A stretch of 48,862 nt of DNA. Origin: Streptomyces toxytricini. GTDB lineage: Bacteria; Actinomycetota; Actinomycetes; Streptomycetales; Streptomycetaceae. Both the position numbers and the translations under genes were made by a program. The notes beneath the pieces were generated by a model. It saw only the letters and a list, made by a program, of their open reading frames with translations, searched no databases and had not been told where the DNA came from. Positions 22,768-32,478 of this stretch are shown in pieces. The stretch is from contig NZ_BMTY01000015.1 in NCBI RefSeq assembly GCF_014649915.1, positions 160,817 to 209,678 on the forward strand, in the 5' to 3' direction. Position 1 is the first letter of the stretch, and every line of letters begins with the position of its first letter.

Positions 22768-23784
22768 TCACGCCTCGCGGGCCGCCGACGTGAAGGCCAT
22801 GTTCGGGTAGCGGTCCCCCGCAACCCCGGCCGCGAGCGGCTCCAGCGCGGCCAGCTCCTGCTCCGCCAGCGTGATCCGGGTCGCCGCGGTGTTCTCGGCG
22901 AGCCGCTCCGGCTTGCGGGTGCCCGGGATCGGCACCACCGGCAGGCCGTGCACCTGCGCCCGCTGCTGCGCCCAGGCCAGCGCGATCTGCGCCGGCGTCG
23001 CCCCGTGCGCCTTCGCAATCTCCCGCACCGGCTCCAGCAGCGCCGTGTTGGCCTTGGCGTTGTCGCCGGTGAAGCGGGGCTGCTGGGCGCGGAAGTCGCC
23101 CTCGGACAGCTCCTCGGCGGAGGCGAACGTACCGGTCAGGAATCCGCGGCCGAGGGGGGAGTACGGCACGAAGGCCACCCCGAGCTCCGCCGCAGCGGGC
23201 ACCGCGCTGCGCTCCACGTCGCGGCTGAAGAGCGACCACTCCGACTGGACCGCCGCGATCGGGTGGACCGCGTACGCCTCCCGCAGCTCCGCGCCCGTGA
23301 CCTCGCTGAGGCCGAGGTGGCGGACCTTGCCCTCCTGGACCAGCTGCGCCATCTCGCCGACCGACTCGGCGAACGGCACCGCCGGGTCGTAGCGGTGCAT
23401 GTAGTAGAGGTCGATCACGTCGGTGCCGAGCCGGCGCAGGCTGTCCTCGACGGCCTGGCGGATGTAGGCCCGGTCGTTGCGGATGCCCCGGTGGCGCGGG
23501 TCGTCGCTGCGGACGAGCCCGAACTTGGTGGCGAGGGTGATCTCCTCGCGGTGGGCCGCCACGAACGGGGCGAGGAACTCCTCGTTCCGGCCGCGCCCGT
23601 AGGCGTCGGCGGTGTCGATCAGGGTGACGCCGGCGGCGAGGGCCGCCTCCAGCGTGGCGCGGGCCGCCGCCTCGTCCGTCTCCCCGTAGAACTCGCTCAT
23701 GCCCATGCAGCCGAGGCCCTGGATGCCGACCAGGGGGCCGCCCTTGCCGAGTTCTACCTGCTCGATGGTGGTGTTCTGCGTCAT
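22768..23784 (-). CDS. Aldo/keto reductase
   Basis: The 338-residue TIM-barrel oxidoreductase reduces carbonyls with NADPH. The tetrad is visible: Asp in TLIDTADAYG, Tyr in the same motif, Lys in LATKFGLV, and His in YYMHRYD. NADP-binding residues occur in VPIPGTRKPERL near the C-terminus. It resembles the AKR subfamily of YakC/AKR13-type enzymes. The ATG overlaps the MerR stop in an ATGA junction, so it is translationally coupled to the regulator and shares its promoter. The inducing compound is unknown. Confidence 0.93.
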   Translation of the reverse strand: MTQNTTIEQVELGKGGPLVGIQGLGCMGMSEFYGETDEAAARATLEAALAAGVTLIDTADAYGRGRNEEFLAPFVAAHREEITLATKFGLVRSDDPRHRGIRNDRAYIRQAVEDSLRRLGTDVIDLYYMHRYDPAVPFAESVGEMAQLVQEGKVRHLGLSEVTGAELREAYAVHPIAAVQSEWSLFSRDVERSAVPAAAELGVAFVPYSPLGRGFLTGTFASAEELSEGDFRAQQPRFTGDNAKANTALLEPVREIAKAHGATPAQIALAWAQQRAQVHGLPVVPIPGTRKPERLAENTAATRITLAEQELAALEPLAAGVAGDRYPNMAFTSAAREA

Positions 23785-24179
23785 TGCCGTGCGGCCTTCC
23801 CCGTGTAGAGATCGATCTTGAAGTCCAGTACGGCGAGCGCGTCGTTCAGCTCCGAGATCCGCGCCCGCACCTCGTTCCTCGTCCGCTCCAGCAACTCCCG
23901 CCGCTGGTCGACGGTGTGCTCCCCTTCGCGGACCAGCTCCGCATACCTGACCATGTCCGCCACCGACATCCCGGTGGTGCGCAGCTTGCCCACGAAGGCC
24001 AGCCACTGCAGGTCGCCGTCGCTGAAGCGCCGCTGCCCCGAGTGGGAGCGGTCCACCTGCCGCATGAGGCCGATGCGCTCGTACCAGCGCAGCGTGTGCT
24101 GGGACAGACCGGTGCGCGCCTCGACCTCGCTGATCGTGTACCGCGGCGGCATCTGCGTCTGCGTCTGCGTCAGGCTCAT
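23781..24179 (-). CDS. MerR-family transcriptional regulator
   Basis: The 132-residue protein has the MerR winged helix at residues ~13-80, with YTISEVEARTGLSQHTLRWYERIGL and RRFSDGDLQWLAFV. A dimerising coiled coil lies in the C-terminal half. There are no Cys in the C-terminal part, so metal sensing of the classical type is unlikely. It is the first gene of a two-gene operon with the aldo/keto reductase, and its own promoter carries a MerR-type palindrome in a 19-bp spacer. That fits autoregulation and activation by a small organic or electrophilic ligand. Confidence 0.92.
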   Translation of the reverse strand: MSLTQTQTQMPPRYTISEVEARTGLSQHTLRWYERIGLMRQVDRSHSGQRRFSDGDLQWLAFVGKLRTTGMSVADMVRYAELVREGEHTVDQRRELLERTRNEVRARISELNDALAVLDFKIDLYTGKAARQ

Positions 24180-24186
24180 GGCGACC

Positions 24187-24217
24187 ACGCTAGGACCCTT
24201 GAGTGCACTCCAAGCAA
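24187..24217 (-). promoter_or_regulatory. MerR-type promoter with 19-bp spacer and palindrome
   Basis: On the minus strand TTGCTT (-35; 24217-24212) and TAGCGT (-10; 24192-24187) are 19 bases apart, the overlong spacer typical of MerR-activated promoters. The spacer region holds the palindrome core GAGTGCACTC (24201-24210), flanked by CTT and CAAG. Transcription would start almost at the merR ATG (24179), giving a leaderless message. Confidence 0.75.
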
Positions 24218-24231
24218 GTAGGCTCGGCGGC

Positions 24232-25077
24232 ATGGAGAGCGTGGAGAGGCTGGAAAGCCTCCAGATCATCGAGAACTGGCCGGTTCCCGCCGCCGCCGCG
24301 GCGGTGGTGCGTGCCGACGGCGGCGTGGCGGGCTCCCACGGGCCGGTCGACCGCCGCTTCGCGCTGGCGTCCGTGACCAAGCCGCTCGCCGCGTACGCCG
24401 CGCTCGTCGCGTACGAGGAGGGGGCGGTCGAGCTGGACGAGCCGGCCGGCCCGGAGGGGTCGACGGTCCGTCACCTGCTCGCGCACACCAGCGGTCTCGC
24501 CTTCGACGAGCACCGCGTCATGGCCCCTCCGGGGACGCGCCGGCTGTACTCGAACGCCGGCTTCGAGGTACTCGGCGACCACATCGCGAAGGCCACCGGC
24601 ATCCCGTTCGCCGAGTACGTGCACCAGGCCGTCTTCGAGCCGCTCGGCATGGCGTCGACCACGCTGGAGGGCTCGCCCGCGAAGGACGGCGTGTCCACCG
24701 TGTCCGACCTGGTCCGCTTCGCCGCGGAGCTCCAGGCGCCGCGCCTGCTGGACGTGCGGACGGTCGCCGAGGCGACGACGGTGGTCCACCCGGGCCTCAA
24801 GGGCGTGCTCCCCGGGTACGGCCACCAGTCCCCCAACGACTTCGGGCTGGGCGTGGAGATCCGCGGGCGGAAGTCCCCGCACTGGACGGGCGCCGGCTCC
24901 TCGCCCCGTACGTTCGGCCACTTCGGGCAGGCGGGCACGTTCCTGTGGGTGGACCCGGAGGCCCGGGCTGCGTGCGTGGCCCTGGCGGACCGCGCGTTCG
25001 GCCCGTGGGCCGTCGAGGCGTGGCCCCCGTTCACGGACGCCGTCCTCGCCGAGCTGTCGGGCCGGCCCGCCCGCTGA
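24232..25077 (+). CDS. Serine hydrolase, beta-lactamase/class C PBP-like
   Basis: The 281-residue cytoplasmic protein has the SxxK nucleophile motif in RFALASVTKPLAAY, a YxN motif in RLYSNAGFEVLGD, and HFGQAGTF near the C-terminus in the place of the KTG/HxG triad. HLLAHTSGLAF is a further signature of the class C beta-lactamase/esterase superfamily. There is no signal peptide, so it is more likely an intracellular esterase or amidase than a drug-inactivating enzyme. It is divergent from merR, with the MerR operator in the 52-base gap, so it may be co-regulated. It ends 12 bases from the convergent pirin gene. Confidence 0.85.
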   Translation: MESVERLESLQIIENWPVPAAAAAVVRADGGVAGSHGPVDRRFALASVTKPLAAYAALVAYEEGAVELDEPAGPEGSTVRHLLAHTSGLAFDEHRVMAPPGTRRLYSNAGFEVLGDHIAKATGIPFAEYVHQAVFEPLGMASTTLEGSPAKDGVSTVSDLVRFAAELQAPRLLDVRTVAEATTVVHPGLKGVLPGYGHQSPNDFGLGVEIRGRKSPHWTGAGSSPRTFGHFGQAGTFLWVDPEARAACVALADRAFGPWAVEAWPPFTDAVLAELSGRPAR

Positions 25078-25089
25078 CCTCCGCTTCCG

Positions 25090-25746
25090 CTACGCCGGCA
25101 GCTCCCAGATCAGCAGCTCGCCCGGGGATCCGGCGACTGCCTCCAGGCCCTCCTCGCCGGTGATCCGGGCCGAGTCGCCGGGCCCGAGCTCGGCCCCGTC
25201 CAGGCGCAGGTCGCCGCGGACGACGTGCAGGTAGACCCGGGGCGCCGCGGGGACGGGGACGTGCTCGCCGGCGGCCGGCCGCCGCACGTGCAGGCGGGCG
25301 CCGGCGGCGGGGACCTCGTACGGGGTGCCGTCGGGAAGGCCGCGGACCAGCCGGTACGAGGGCTCGCCGCCGGGCTCCAGCGGCGCGAGCCAGGTCTGCA
25401 CGAAGCACAGCGGGGAGGTGCCGTCGTTGCGTTCCACGTGCCGGGCGCCCGATCCGGCGCCGAAGTGCTGGACGTCGCCGGGCCGTACCTCGGTGGCCTC
25501 ACCGGTGCTGCCCTTGTGGGTCAGCTCGCCCCCGACGACCCAGGTGACGATCTCCGTGTGGCTGTGGGGGTGCTCCTCGAAGCCGGCGCCGGGCGCGAGG
25601 TGCTCCTCGTTGCAGGCCAGGACCGGGCCGAAGCGGAGGTTGTCGGGGTCGTAGAACCGGCCGAAGGAGAACGCGTGCCGGGTCGTGATCCCGCTGTCCG
25701 GGTCGCCGCCCGGGTACCGGTCGGCGCCTCGGCGTACATCAATCAT
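25090..25746 (-). CDS. Pirin-family protein
   Basis: The 218-residue bicupin has the metal-binding pattern EEHPHSHTEIVTWV in the N-terminal cupin, with a later His in VQHFGAGSGARHVE, and a second, degenerate C-terminal cupin. Pirins bind iron and have been described as quercetinases or redox sensors. In Streptomyces a pirin has been linked to control of beta-oxidation, but orthology is not established here. The start is ATG 25746. It is divergent from fasR with 70 bases between them. Confidence 0.88.
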   Translation of the reverse strand: MIDVRRGADRYPGGDPDSGITTRHAFSFGRFYDPDNLRFGPVLACNEEHLAPGAGFEEHPHSHTEIVTWVVGGELTHKGSTGEATEVRPGDVQHFGAGSGARHVERNDGTSPLCFVQTWLAPLEPGGEPSYRLVRGLPDGTPYEVPAAGARLHVRRPAAGEHVPVPAAPRVYLHVVRGDLRLDGAELGPGDSARITGEEGLEAVAGSPGELLIWELPA

Positions 25747-25816
25747 GGACCCACCGTAGACCCTGGGCGTGAGGGCGCTCTCGGCGCAGGCGCCCCGATA
25801 AGGCACTCTTGTCCCC

Positions 25817-27022
25817 GTGCCCCATCCCGAACGTGAGCATTCCCCCGCGCATCCCGCTCCCGCCCATCCGCATCACGCGACGCTGCGGCGGCTGGAGAAG
25901 TCCTCCGGCCGGCTCGCCGCGAACGCGATCGCCCGGATGGACGAGACCCTGCCGTGGTACCGGGCGATGCCCCCGGAGAACCGGTCCTGGATCGGCCTGG
26001 TGGCCCAGGCCGGCATCGCCGCGTTCACGGAGTGGTTCCGGCACCCCGACACCCCGCAGGCGATCTCGACCGACGTGTTCGGGACGGCGCCGCGGGAGCT
26101 GACCCGGGCCATCACCCTGCGCCAGACGGTGGAGATGGTCCGTACGACGATCGAGGTGATGGAGGCCGCGATCGAGGAGGTCGCGGCGCCGGGCGACGAG
26201 TCGATCCTGCGGGAGGCGCTGCTCGTCTACGCGCGGGAGATCGCCTTCGCGACGGCCCAGGTGTACGCGCAGGCCGCCGAGGCGCGCGGGGCGTGGGACG
26301 CCCGCCTGGAGTCGCTCGTGGTCAACGCGGTGCTGTCGGGCGAGGCGGACGAGGGTGCGCTGTCGCGGGCCGCGGCGCTCGGCTGGAACTCTCCGGAGCA
26401 CGTGTGCGTGGTGCTCGGCACGGCGCCCGACGGGGACAGCGAGCTGACGGTCGAGGCGATCCGGCGGGCGGCCCGCCACCACAAGCTGCAGGTGCTGACC
26501 GGGGTGCTCGGCGACCGGCTCGTCGTCATCGCGGGCGGCAGCGACAACCCGCTCCAGGTCGCGAAGTCGCTGATCGGGCCGTTCGCGGCGGGCCCGGTGG
26601 TGGCCGGCCCGGTGGTGGCGGACCTGCTGAACGCGACGAAGTCCGCGCAGGCCGCGGCGGCCGGGCTGAAGGCGTGCACGGCGTGGCAGGACGCGCCCCG
26701 GCCGGTGCTGGCGGACGATCTGCTGCCGGAGCGCGCGATCGCCTCGGATCCGTCGGCGCGCGAACAGCTGGTGGAGGAGATCTACAGACCGCTGGAGGAG
26801 GCGGGGTCGGCGCTCCTGGAGACGCTGAGCGTGTACCTGGAGCAGGCGAGCAGTCTGGAGGGGGCGGCGCGGATGCTGTTCGTGCACCCCAACACGGTGC
26901 GCTACCGGCTCCGACGTGTGACCGACGTCACCGGCTGGTCACCCTCCGATGTCCGCTCGGCGTTCACCCTGCGGATCGCGCTGATCCTCGGGCGCTTGGC
27001 CGACGGGGATCAGCAGCCCTAG
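25817..27022 (+). CDS. fasR: FasR, PucR-family activator of fatty-acid synthesis genes
   Basis: The 401-residue regulator has an N-terminal helical region, a central domain, and a C-terminal PucR-type helix-turn-helix (SLEGAARMLFVHPNTVRYRLRRV, then ALILGRL). Its position directly upstream of fabD-fabH-acpP-fabF is that of S. coelicolor FasR (SCO2386), shown to bind upstream of fabD and activate the operon. The start is a GTG at 25817 without a clear ribosome binding site, so it may be leaderless. 89 bases separate it from fabD and contain the likely FasR-controlled promoter. Confidence 0.93.
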   Translation: MPHPEREHSPAHPAPAHPHHATLRRLEKSSGRLAANAIARMDETLPWYRAMPPENRSWIGLVAQAGIAAFTEWFRHPDTPQAISTDVFGTAPRELTRAITLRQTVEMVRTTIEVMEAAIEEVAAPGDESILREALLVYAREIAFATAQVYAQAAEARGAWDARLESLVVNAVLSGEADEGALSRAAALGWNSPEHVCVVLGTAPDGDSELTVEAIRRAARHHKLQVLTGVLGDRLVVIAGGSDNPLQVAKSLIGPFAAGPVVAGPVVADLLNATKSAQAAAAGLKACTAWQDAPRPVLADDLLPERAIASDPSAREQLVEEIYRPLEEAGSALLETLSVYLEQASSLEGAARMLFVHPNTVRYRLRRVTDVTGWSPSDVRSAFTLRIALILGRLADGDQQP

Positions 27023-27030
27023 GCTTTTGT

Positions 27031-27041
27031 CGGACATCAAC
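27031..27041 (+). promoter_or_regulatory. Candidate operator upstream of fabD
   Basis: CGGACATCAAC lies in the 89-base fasR-fabD gap. It sits inside a weak inverted repeat, TTGTNG then five bases then CNACAA. The same 11 bases recur upstream of the DUF3145 gene at 31341-31351. It may be a FasR or other lipid-regulator site; this is inference. Confidence 0.4.
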
Positions 27042-27111
27042 AATTACCCTGACGGTTCTTGGTCCCTGTCCCCACGGGCGGCGGGGACCACCCACAAGAG
27101 AGAGTGTGAGG

Positions 27112-28029
27112 GTGCTCGTACTCGTCGCTCCCGGCCAAGGCGCACAGACGCCCGGCTTCCTGACTCCCTGGCTCGAACTGCCCGGCGCCGCCGACCGCGT
27201 CGCCGCGTGGTCGGACGCCATCGGGCTCGACCTCGCCCACTACGGCACGAAGGCCGACGCGGACGAGATCCGCGACACCGCTGTGGCGCAGCCGCTGCTG
27301 GTGGCCGCCGGCCTGCTGTCCGCCGCCGAGCTGGGCTCGCGTTCGGCGTTCGGCGCCGTGGCGGGCCACAGCGTCGGTGAGATCACGGCCGCCGCGTACG
27401 CGGGCGTGCTGTCGGACGCGGACGCCCTGGCGTTCGTACGGACCCGCGGCCTGGCCATGGCCGAGGCGTCCGCGGTCGCCCCGACGGGCATGGCCGCCGT
27501 GCTCGGCGGGGACCGCGACACCGTCGTCGCGCACCTGGACAAGCTCGGCCTGACGCCCGCGAACATCAACGGCGCCGGCCAGATCGTGGCCGCCGGCACC
27601 GAGGCCCAGATCGAGGCCCTGGTCGCCGAGAAGCCCGAGGGCTCGATGAAGGTCGTCCCCCTGCGGGTCGCGGGCGCCTTCCACACGCACCACATGGCCC
27701 CCGCGGTCGCCACGCTGGAGGAGGCCGCCAAGGCCCTCACCCCGGCCGACCCGGAGCTGACGTACGTCTCGAACAAGGACGGCCTGACCGTCGCCACGGG
27801 TGCCGACGTCGTCGCCCGCCTGGTCGGCCAGGTCGCGAACCCGGTCCGCTGGGACCTGTGCATGGAGGCGTTCGCCGAGCTGGGCGTCACCGGGATCATC
27901 GAGCTGTGCCCGGGCGGCACCCTGACGGGTCTGGCCAAGCGTGCGCTCAAGGGTGTGCCCACGGTGGCCCTGAAGACGCCGGACGACCTCGCCAAGGCCG
28001 CCGAGCTCGTCGCCGGGCACGGGGCCTGA
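27112..28029 (+). CDS. fabD: Malonyl-CoA:ACP transacylase
   Basis: The ~305-residue enzyme transfers malonyl from CoA to ACP. It has APGQGAQTPGFL at the start, the nucleophile GHSVGE (Ser), RTRGLAM with the substrate-carboxylate Arg, the catalytic His in GAFHTHHM, and Asn/Gln stabilisers. It is the first gene of the fab operon. The GTG at 27112 (VLVLVAPGQG) is chosen because GAGAGAG is ~7 bases upstream and the streptomycete enzyme starts at this point; GTG 27106 would add two residues. fabH follows after 19 bases. Confidence 0.95.
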   Translation: MLVLVAPGQGAQTPGFLTPWLELPGAADRVAAWSDAIGLDLAHYGTKADADEIRDTAVAQPLLVAAGLLSAAELGSRSAFGAVAGHSVGEITAAAYAGVLSDADALAFVRTRGLAMAEASAVAPTGMAAVLGGDRDTVVAHLDKLGLTPANINGAGQIVAAGTEAQIEALVAEKPEGSMKVVPLRVAGAFHTHHMAPAVATLEEAAKALTPADPELTYVSNKDGLTVATGADVVARLVGQVANPVRWDLCMEAFAELGVTGIIELCPGGTLTGLAKRALKGVPTVALKTPDDLAKAAELVAGHGA

Positions 28030-28048
28030 GAGAAGGAGCCCACACAGC

Positions 28049-29053
<1,005 letters not shown>

Positions 29054-29108
29054 GGCCCGGGACACCCTCCCGCCCCGTTTCACCCAGTAGCTAGAGAAGG
29101 AGCGCCAC

Positions 29109-29357
29109 ATGGCCGCCACGCAGGAAGAGATCGTCGAGGGTCTCGCGGAGATCGTGAACGAGATCGCCGGCATCCCGGTCGAGGACGTCGAGATCGACAA
29201 GTCCTTCACCGACGACCTGGACGTCGACTCGCTCTCCATGGTCGAGGTCGTCGTCGCCGCCGAAGAGCGCTTCGACGTCAAGATCCCGGACGAGGACGTC
29301 AAGAACCTGAAGACGGTCGGCGACGCCGCCGACTACATCCTGAAGCACCAGGGCTGA
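29109..29357 (+). CDS. acpP: Acyl carrier protein
   Basis: The 82-residue acidic protein carries growing acyl chains on a phosphopantetheine arm attached to Ser in the motif DVDSLSMVEV. The four-helix layout and the length are standard. AGAAGGAG lies just upstream of the ATG. It lies between fabH and fabF in the conserved order and is probably the most highly translated gene of the operon. Confidence 0.97.
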   Translation: MAATQEEIVEGLAEIVNEIAGIPVEDVEIDKSFTDDLDVDSLSMVEVVVAAEERFDVKIPDEDVKNLKTVGDAADYILKHQG

Positions 29358-29436
29358 GCCCCGACGAGCGTTTGTCGCCACCCGGCGGTGGCGCCGTGAC
29401 ATTCAGCACCCTCTGAGACGTGGAGAAAGAATTCCT

Positions 29437-30702
29437 GTGAGCCCGACCAATCGCACCGTGGTCGTCACCGGTATCGGCGCAACCACTCCGCTGGGTGGCG
29501 ACAGCGCTTCGACCTGGGAAGGCATGCTCGCCGGCCGTTCCGGCGTGAAGCCCCTGGAGGGCGAGCGCTTCGCCGACCTCCCGGTCCGCATCGCCGCCCC
29601 GGTCGCCGTGGACCCGAGCGAGGTCCTGCCGCGGCCTCTGGCCCGCAAGCTGGACCGCTCGGCCCAGTTCGCCGTCATCGCGGCCCGCGAGGCGTGGGCC
29701 GACGCCGGCTACACCGCCCCGGCGGGCGAGGACGGCTCCGTCGCCCCGGACCGCCTGGGCGCCGTGATCGCCTCCGGCATCGGCGGCGTCACCACCTTGC
29801 TCGACCAGTACGACGTCCTGAAGGACAAGGGTGTGCGCCGGGTCTCCCCGCACACCGTTCCCATGCTCATGCCGAACGGCCCCTCGGCCAACGTCGGCCT
29901 GGAGGTCAACGCCCAGGCGGGCGTGCACACCCCGGTCAGCGCCTGCGCCTCCGGCGCCGAGGCCATCGGCTACGCCGTGGAGATGATCCGCAGCGGCCGC
30001 GCCGACGTGGTCGTCGCCGGCGGCACCGAGGCGGCGATCCACCCGCTGCCGATCGCCGCGTTCGCCAACATGATGGCGATGTCGAAGAACAACGAGAACC
30101 CTGAGCAGGCCTCCCGCCCGTACGACAAGGGCCGCGACGGCTTCGTGCTGGGTGAGGGCGCCGGCGTCGTCATCCTGGAGTCCGCCGAGCACGCCGCCTC
30201 GCGCGGCGCCCGCGTCTACTGCGAGGTGCTGGGCCAGGGCCTGTCCGCGGACAGCCACCACATCGCGCAGCCCGAGCCGACCGGCCGCGGTGTCGCCGCC
30301 GCCGTGCAGAACCTGCTCGACAACACGGGCCTGGACCCGGCCGAGCTGGTCCACGTCAACGCCCACGCCACGTCGACTCCGCAGGGCGACACGGCCGAGA
30401 TCAAGGCGCTGCGCAAGGTCCTCGGCGACGACCTCGACCACATCGCGGTTTCCGCGACCAAGTCGATGACGGGCCACCTGCTGGGCGGCGCCGGCGGCAT
30501 CGAGACGGTCGCGACCGTGCTCGCGCTGTACCACCGGATCGCCCCGCCGACGATCAACCTCGACGACCTGGACGAGGACATCGACGCGGACATCGTCCGC
30601 GGCGAGGCGCGCAAGCTGCCGGTCGACGGCCCGATCGCCGCGATCAACAACTCGTTCGGCTTCGGCGGCCACAACGTGACGCTGGCGTTCCGCAGCGTTT
30701 GA
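29437..30702 (+). CDS. fabF: 3-oxoacyl-ACP synthase II
   Basis: The 421-residue elongating condensing enzyme has Cys in VSACASGAEAI, His in VNAHATSTPQGD and His in KSMTGHLLGGAGG. It extends acyl-ACP with malonyl-ACP units. The start is the GTG at 29437, preceded by GGAGAAAG. It is the last gene of the fabDHPF operon and is followed by a perfect 16-bp terminator shared with the convergent DUF3145 gene. Confidence 0.96.
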   Translation: MSPTNRTVVVTGIGATTPLGGDSASTWEGMLAGRSGVKPLEGERFADLPVRIAAPVAVDPSEVLPRPLARKLDRSAQFAVIAAREAWADAGYTAPAGEDGSVAPDRLGAVIASGIGGVTTLLDQYDVLKDKGVRRVSPHTVPMLMPNGPSANVGLEVNAQAGVHTPVSACASGAEAIGYAVEMIRSGRADVVVAGGTEAAIHPLPIAAFANMMAMSKNNENPEQASRPYDKGRDGFVLGEGAGVVILESAEHAASRGARVYCEVLGQGLSADSHHIAQPEPTGRGVAAAVQNLLDNTGLDPAELVHVNAHATSTPQGDTAEIKALRKVLGDDLDHIAVSATKSMTGHLLGGAGGIETVATVLALYHRIAPPTINLDDLDEDIDADIVRGEARKLPVDGPIAAINNSFGFGGHNVTLAFRSV

Positions 30703-30714
30703 TCCCGCAGCCTC

Positions 30715-30760
30715 CGAGAAGGGGCCCCGCCCGGCGCGTGCCGTGCGGGGCCCCTTCTCG
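30715..30760. terminator. Bidirectional terminator fabF/DUF3145
   Basis: Perfect 16-bp stem CGAGAAGGGGCCCCGC (30715-30730) with its complement (30745-30760) around a 14-base loop. It sits between two convergent genes, 12 bases past fabF and 11 bases past the DUF3145 stop, so it can serve both. Confidence 0.88.
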
Positions 30761-30771
30761 TACGGGCGGCC

Positions 30772-31266
30772 TCAGACAACCTGGTGGAGCCAGCGCACGG
30801 GTGCGCCCTCGCCGGCGTGGCGGAAGGGCTCCAACTCGTCGTCCCAGGGCTTGCCGAGCAGTGCGGCGATCTCCGCCTCCAGGTCGCTCTCGCCGCGCGC
30901 GGAGCGGGCCAGGGCGGCGCGCAACCGGTCCTCGGGGACGAGGATGTCGCCGTGCAGGCCGGTCACGGCGTGGAAGATGCCGAGGTCGGGGGTGGAGCTG
31001 TAGCGCTCGCCCTCGGCGGTGGCGCAGGGCTCCGCCGTGACCTCGAAGCGGAGCAGGTGCCAGCCGCGCAGGGCGGAGGCGAGTCTGGAGGCCGTCCCCG
31101 GCTCGGCCACGAAGGAGAACTCGGATCTCCAGGTGCCCGGGGAGGCGGGCTGCCGGATCCAGTCCAGGTTCACCCGCACTCCGAGCACGCCCCCCACGGC
31201 CCATTCCACGTGCGGGCAGAGCGCGCGCGGCGCGGAATGCACGTACAGAACTCCACGTGTCGTCAC
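30772..31266 (-). CDS. DUF3145 protein
   Basis: The 164-residue cytoplasmic protein starts TTRGVLYVHSAPRALCPHVEW after the GTG at 31266, which has GGAGG 5 bases upstream. It has a conserved Trp-rich region (NLDWIRQPASPGTWRSEF) and ends in FRHAGEGAPVRWLHQVV. DUF3145 is restricted to actinobacteria and usually lies beside fabF; its function is unknown. Location and a shared upstream 11-mer with fabD suggest a link to fatty-acid synthesis or its control. Confidence 0.88.
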   Translation of the reverse strand: MTTRGVLYVHSAPRALCPHVEWAVGGVLGVRVNLDWIRQPASPGTWRSEFSFVAEPGTASRLASALRGWHLLRFEVTAEPCATAEGERYSSTPDLGIFHAVTGLHGDILVPEDRLRAALARSARGESDLEAEIAALLGKPWDDELEPFRHAGEGAPVRWLHQVV

Positions 31267-31340
31267 CGGGACCTCCAGGGTGGGACGAGGTCGGGAATAA
31301 TCTCCTGAAAACGGACAGAACGTGACGCGATGTAATTTAG

Positions 31341-31351
31341 CGGACATCAAC
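31341..31351. promoter_or_regulatory. Copy of the fabD upstream 11-mer near DUF3145
   Basis: CGGACATCAAC occurs 75 bases upstream of the DUF3145 start, in an AT-richer stretch with two further CGACA or CGGACA words at ~31313 and ~31353. It is identical to 27031-27041 and could bring DUF3145 under the same regulator as the fab operon. Confidence 0.4.
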
Positions 31352-31517
31352 CGACATTGCGCTGCGGGACCTGCGGCCGAAACGCCACGGGGGAAAAGCT
31401 ACCGTGCGGCGGGGGCCGCGGTGTGACGTACGGTCGGTCAGTAACCGCCCCGTACACAGCTTTCACTCAGCAGGACGCCCCCGCGACGGCGGGCGGCGAG
31501 GAGGAGGGATCCGCCCG

Positions 31518-32417
31518 ATGCGCACCACCGCCCACCGCAGCCGGGCGCGCCGCGCCCTCGCCGGTACGACCGCGGCCGCGGCGCTCGCGGCGGCGCTGAC
31601 CGGGTGTCAGGCGGAGGACGGCGGCAAGGCGGGCGAGCGCGGCGCGCAGGCGGAGGCCCGCCCGCGCTGGAACACCGCCCCCGCCTCGGTCGCCGCCGTC
31701 GGCGACTCCATCACCCGCGGCTTCGACGCGTGTTCGGTCCTCGCGGACTGCCCCGAGGCCTCCTGGGCCACCGGCAGCGACCCGGCCGTCCGCTCGCTGG
31801 CCGCGCGGCTGCTCGGCGAGGGGGCGCTGGCGACCCGCAGCTGGAACCACTCCGCCACCGGCTCCCGCATGTCGGACCTGGCGGGCCAGCTCACCGCGGC
31901 CGCCGAGCACAAGCCCGGCCTGGTCACGGTCATGGTCGGCGCGAACGACGCCTGCCGGGCGACGGCCGCCTCCATGACGCCGACGGCCGACTTCCGCGAG
32001 GGATTCGAGAAGGCCCTCGCCGCGCTGCGGGCCGGCTCGCCCGCCTCGCAGGTCTACGTATCCAGCATCCCGGACCTCCAGCGGCTGTGGCAGCAGGGCA
32101 AGGACCTGCCGGTGGTCCGGCAGGTGTGGCGGCTGGGGATCTGCCCGTCGATGCTCGCGGACCCGCTGTCCTCGGCGGCCGAGGCGACGGCCCGGCGGGA
32201 GCAGGTCCGGGCGCGGGTGGTCGAGTACAACGAGGTGCTCCGCGAGGTGTGCGGAAAGGATCCGCTGTGCCGCTACGACGGCGGGGCGGTCTTCCGGTAC
32301 CCCTTCGCGGCCGAGCAGTTGAGCCGGTGGGACTGGTTCCACCCGGGCAAGGCGGGCCAGGCGCGGCTCGCCGAACTGGCCCACGGACAGGTGACGTCGG
32401 CCGAGCCGCCGCGCTGA
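31518..32417 (+). CDS. SGNH/GDSL hydrolase lipoprotein
   Basis: The 299-residue precursor has a twin-Arg-free basic N-terminus, a hydrophobic stretch and a lipobox-like LTGC (Cys at ~29), so it is probably lipid-anchored outside the cell. The catalytic blocks are AAVGDSITRG (Ser), GANDACR (block III Asn) and WDWFHPGKAG (Asp-x-x-His). It is an esterase or lipase of the SGNH superfamily. GGAGGG lies 10 bases before the ATG. It is convergent with the membrane protein gene at 32479. Confidence 0.88.
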   Translation: MRTTAHRSRARRALAGTTAAAALAAALTGCQAEDGGKAGERGAQAEARPRWNTAPASVAAVGDSITRGFDACSVLADCPEASWATGSDPAVRSLAARLLGEGALATRSWNHSATGSRMSDLAGQLTAAAEHKPGLVTVMVGANDACRATAASMTPTADFREGFEKALAALRAGSPASQVYVSSIPDLQRLWQQGKDLPVVRQVWRLGICPSMLADPLSSAAEATARREQVRARVVEYNEVLREVCGKDPLCRYDGGAVFRYPFAAEQLSRWDWFHPGKAGQARLAELAHGQVTSAEPPR

Positions 32418-32478
32418 CGGCGGGCAGCGGGTGGGGGGTGGCGGACGGTGGTTTCCGGCCACCGGGCCGCCCGAGGGG

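Noticed and set aside
24232..25077. Beta-lactamase resistance gene
   Set aside because: It has the superfamily SxxK and YxN motifs but no signal peptide and no KTG triad, so an intracellular esterase-type hydrolase is more likely.
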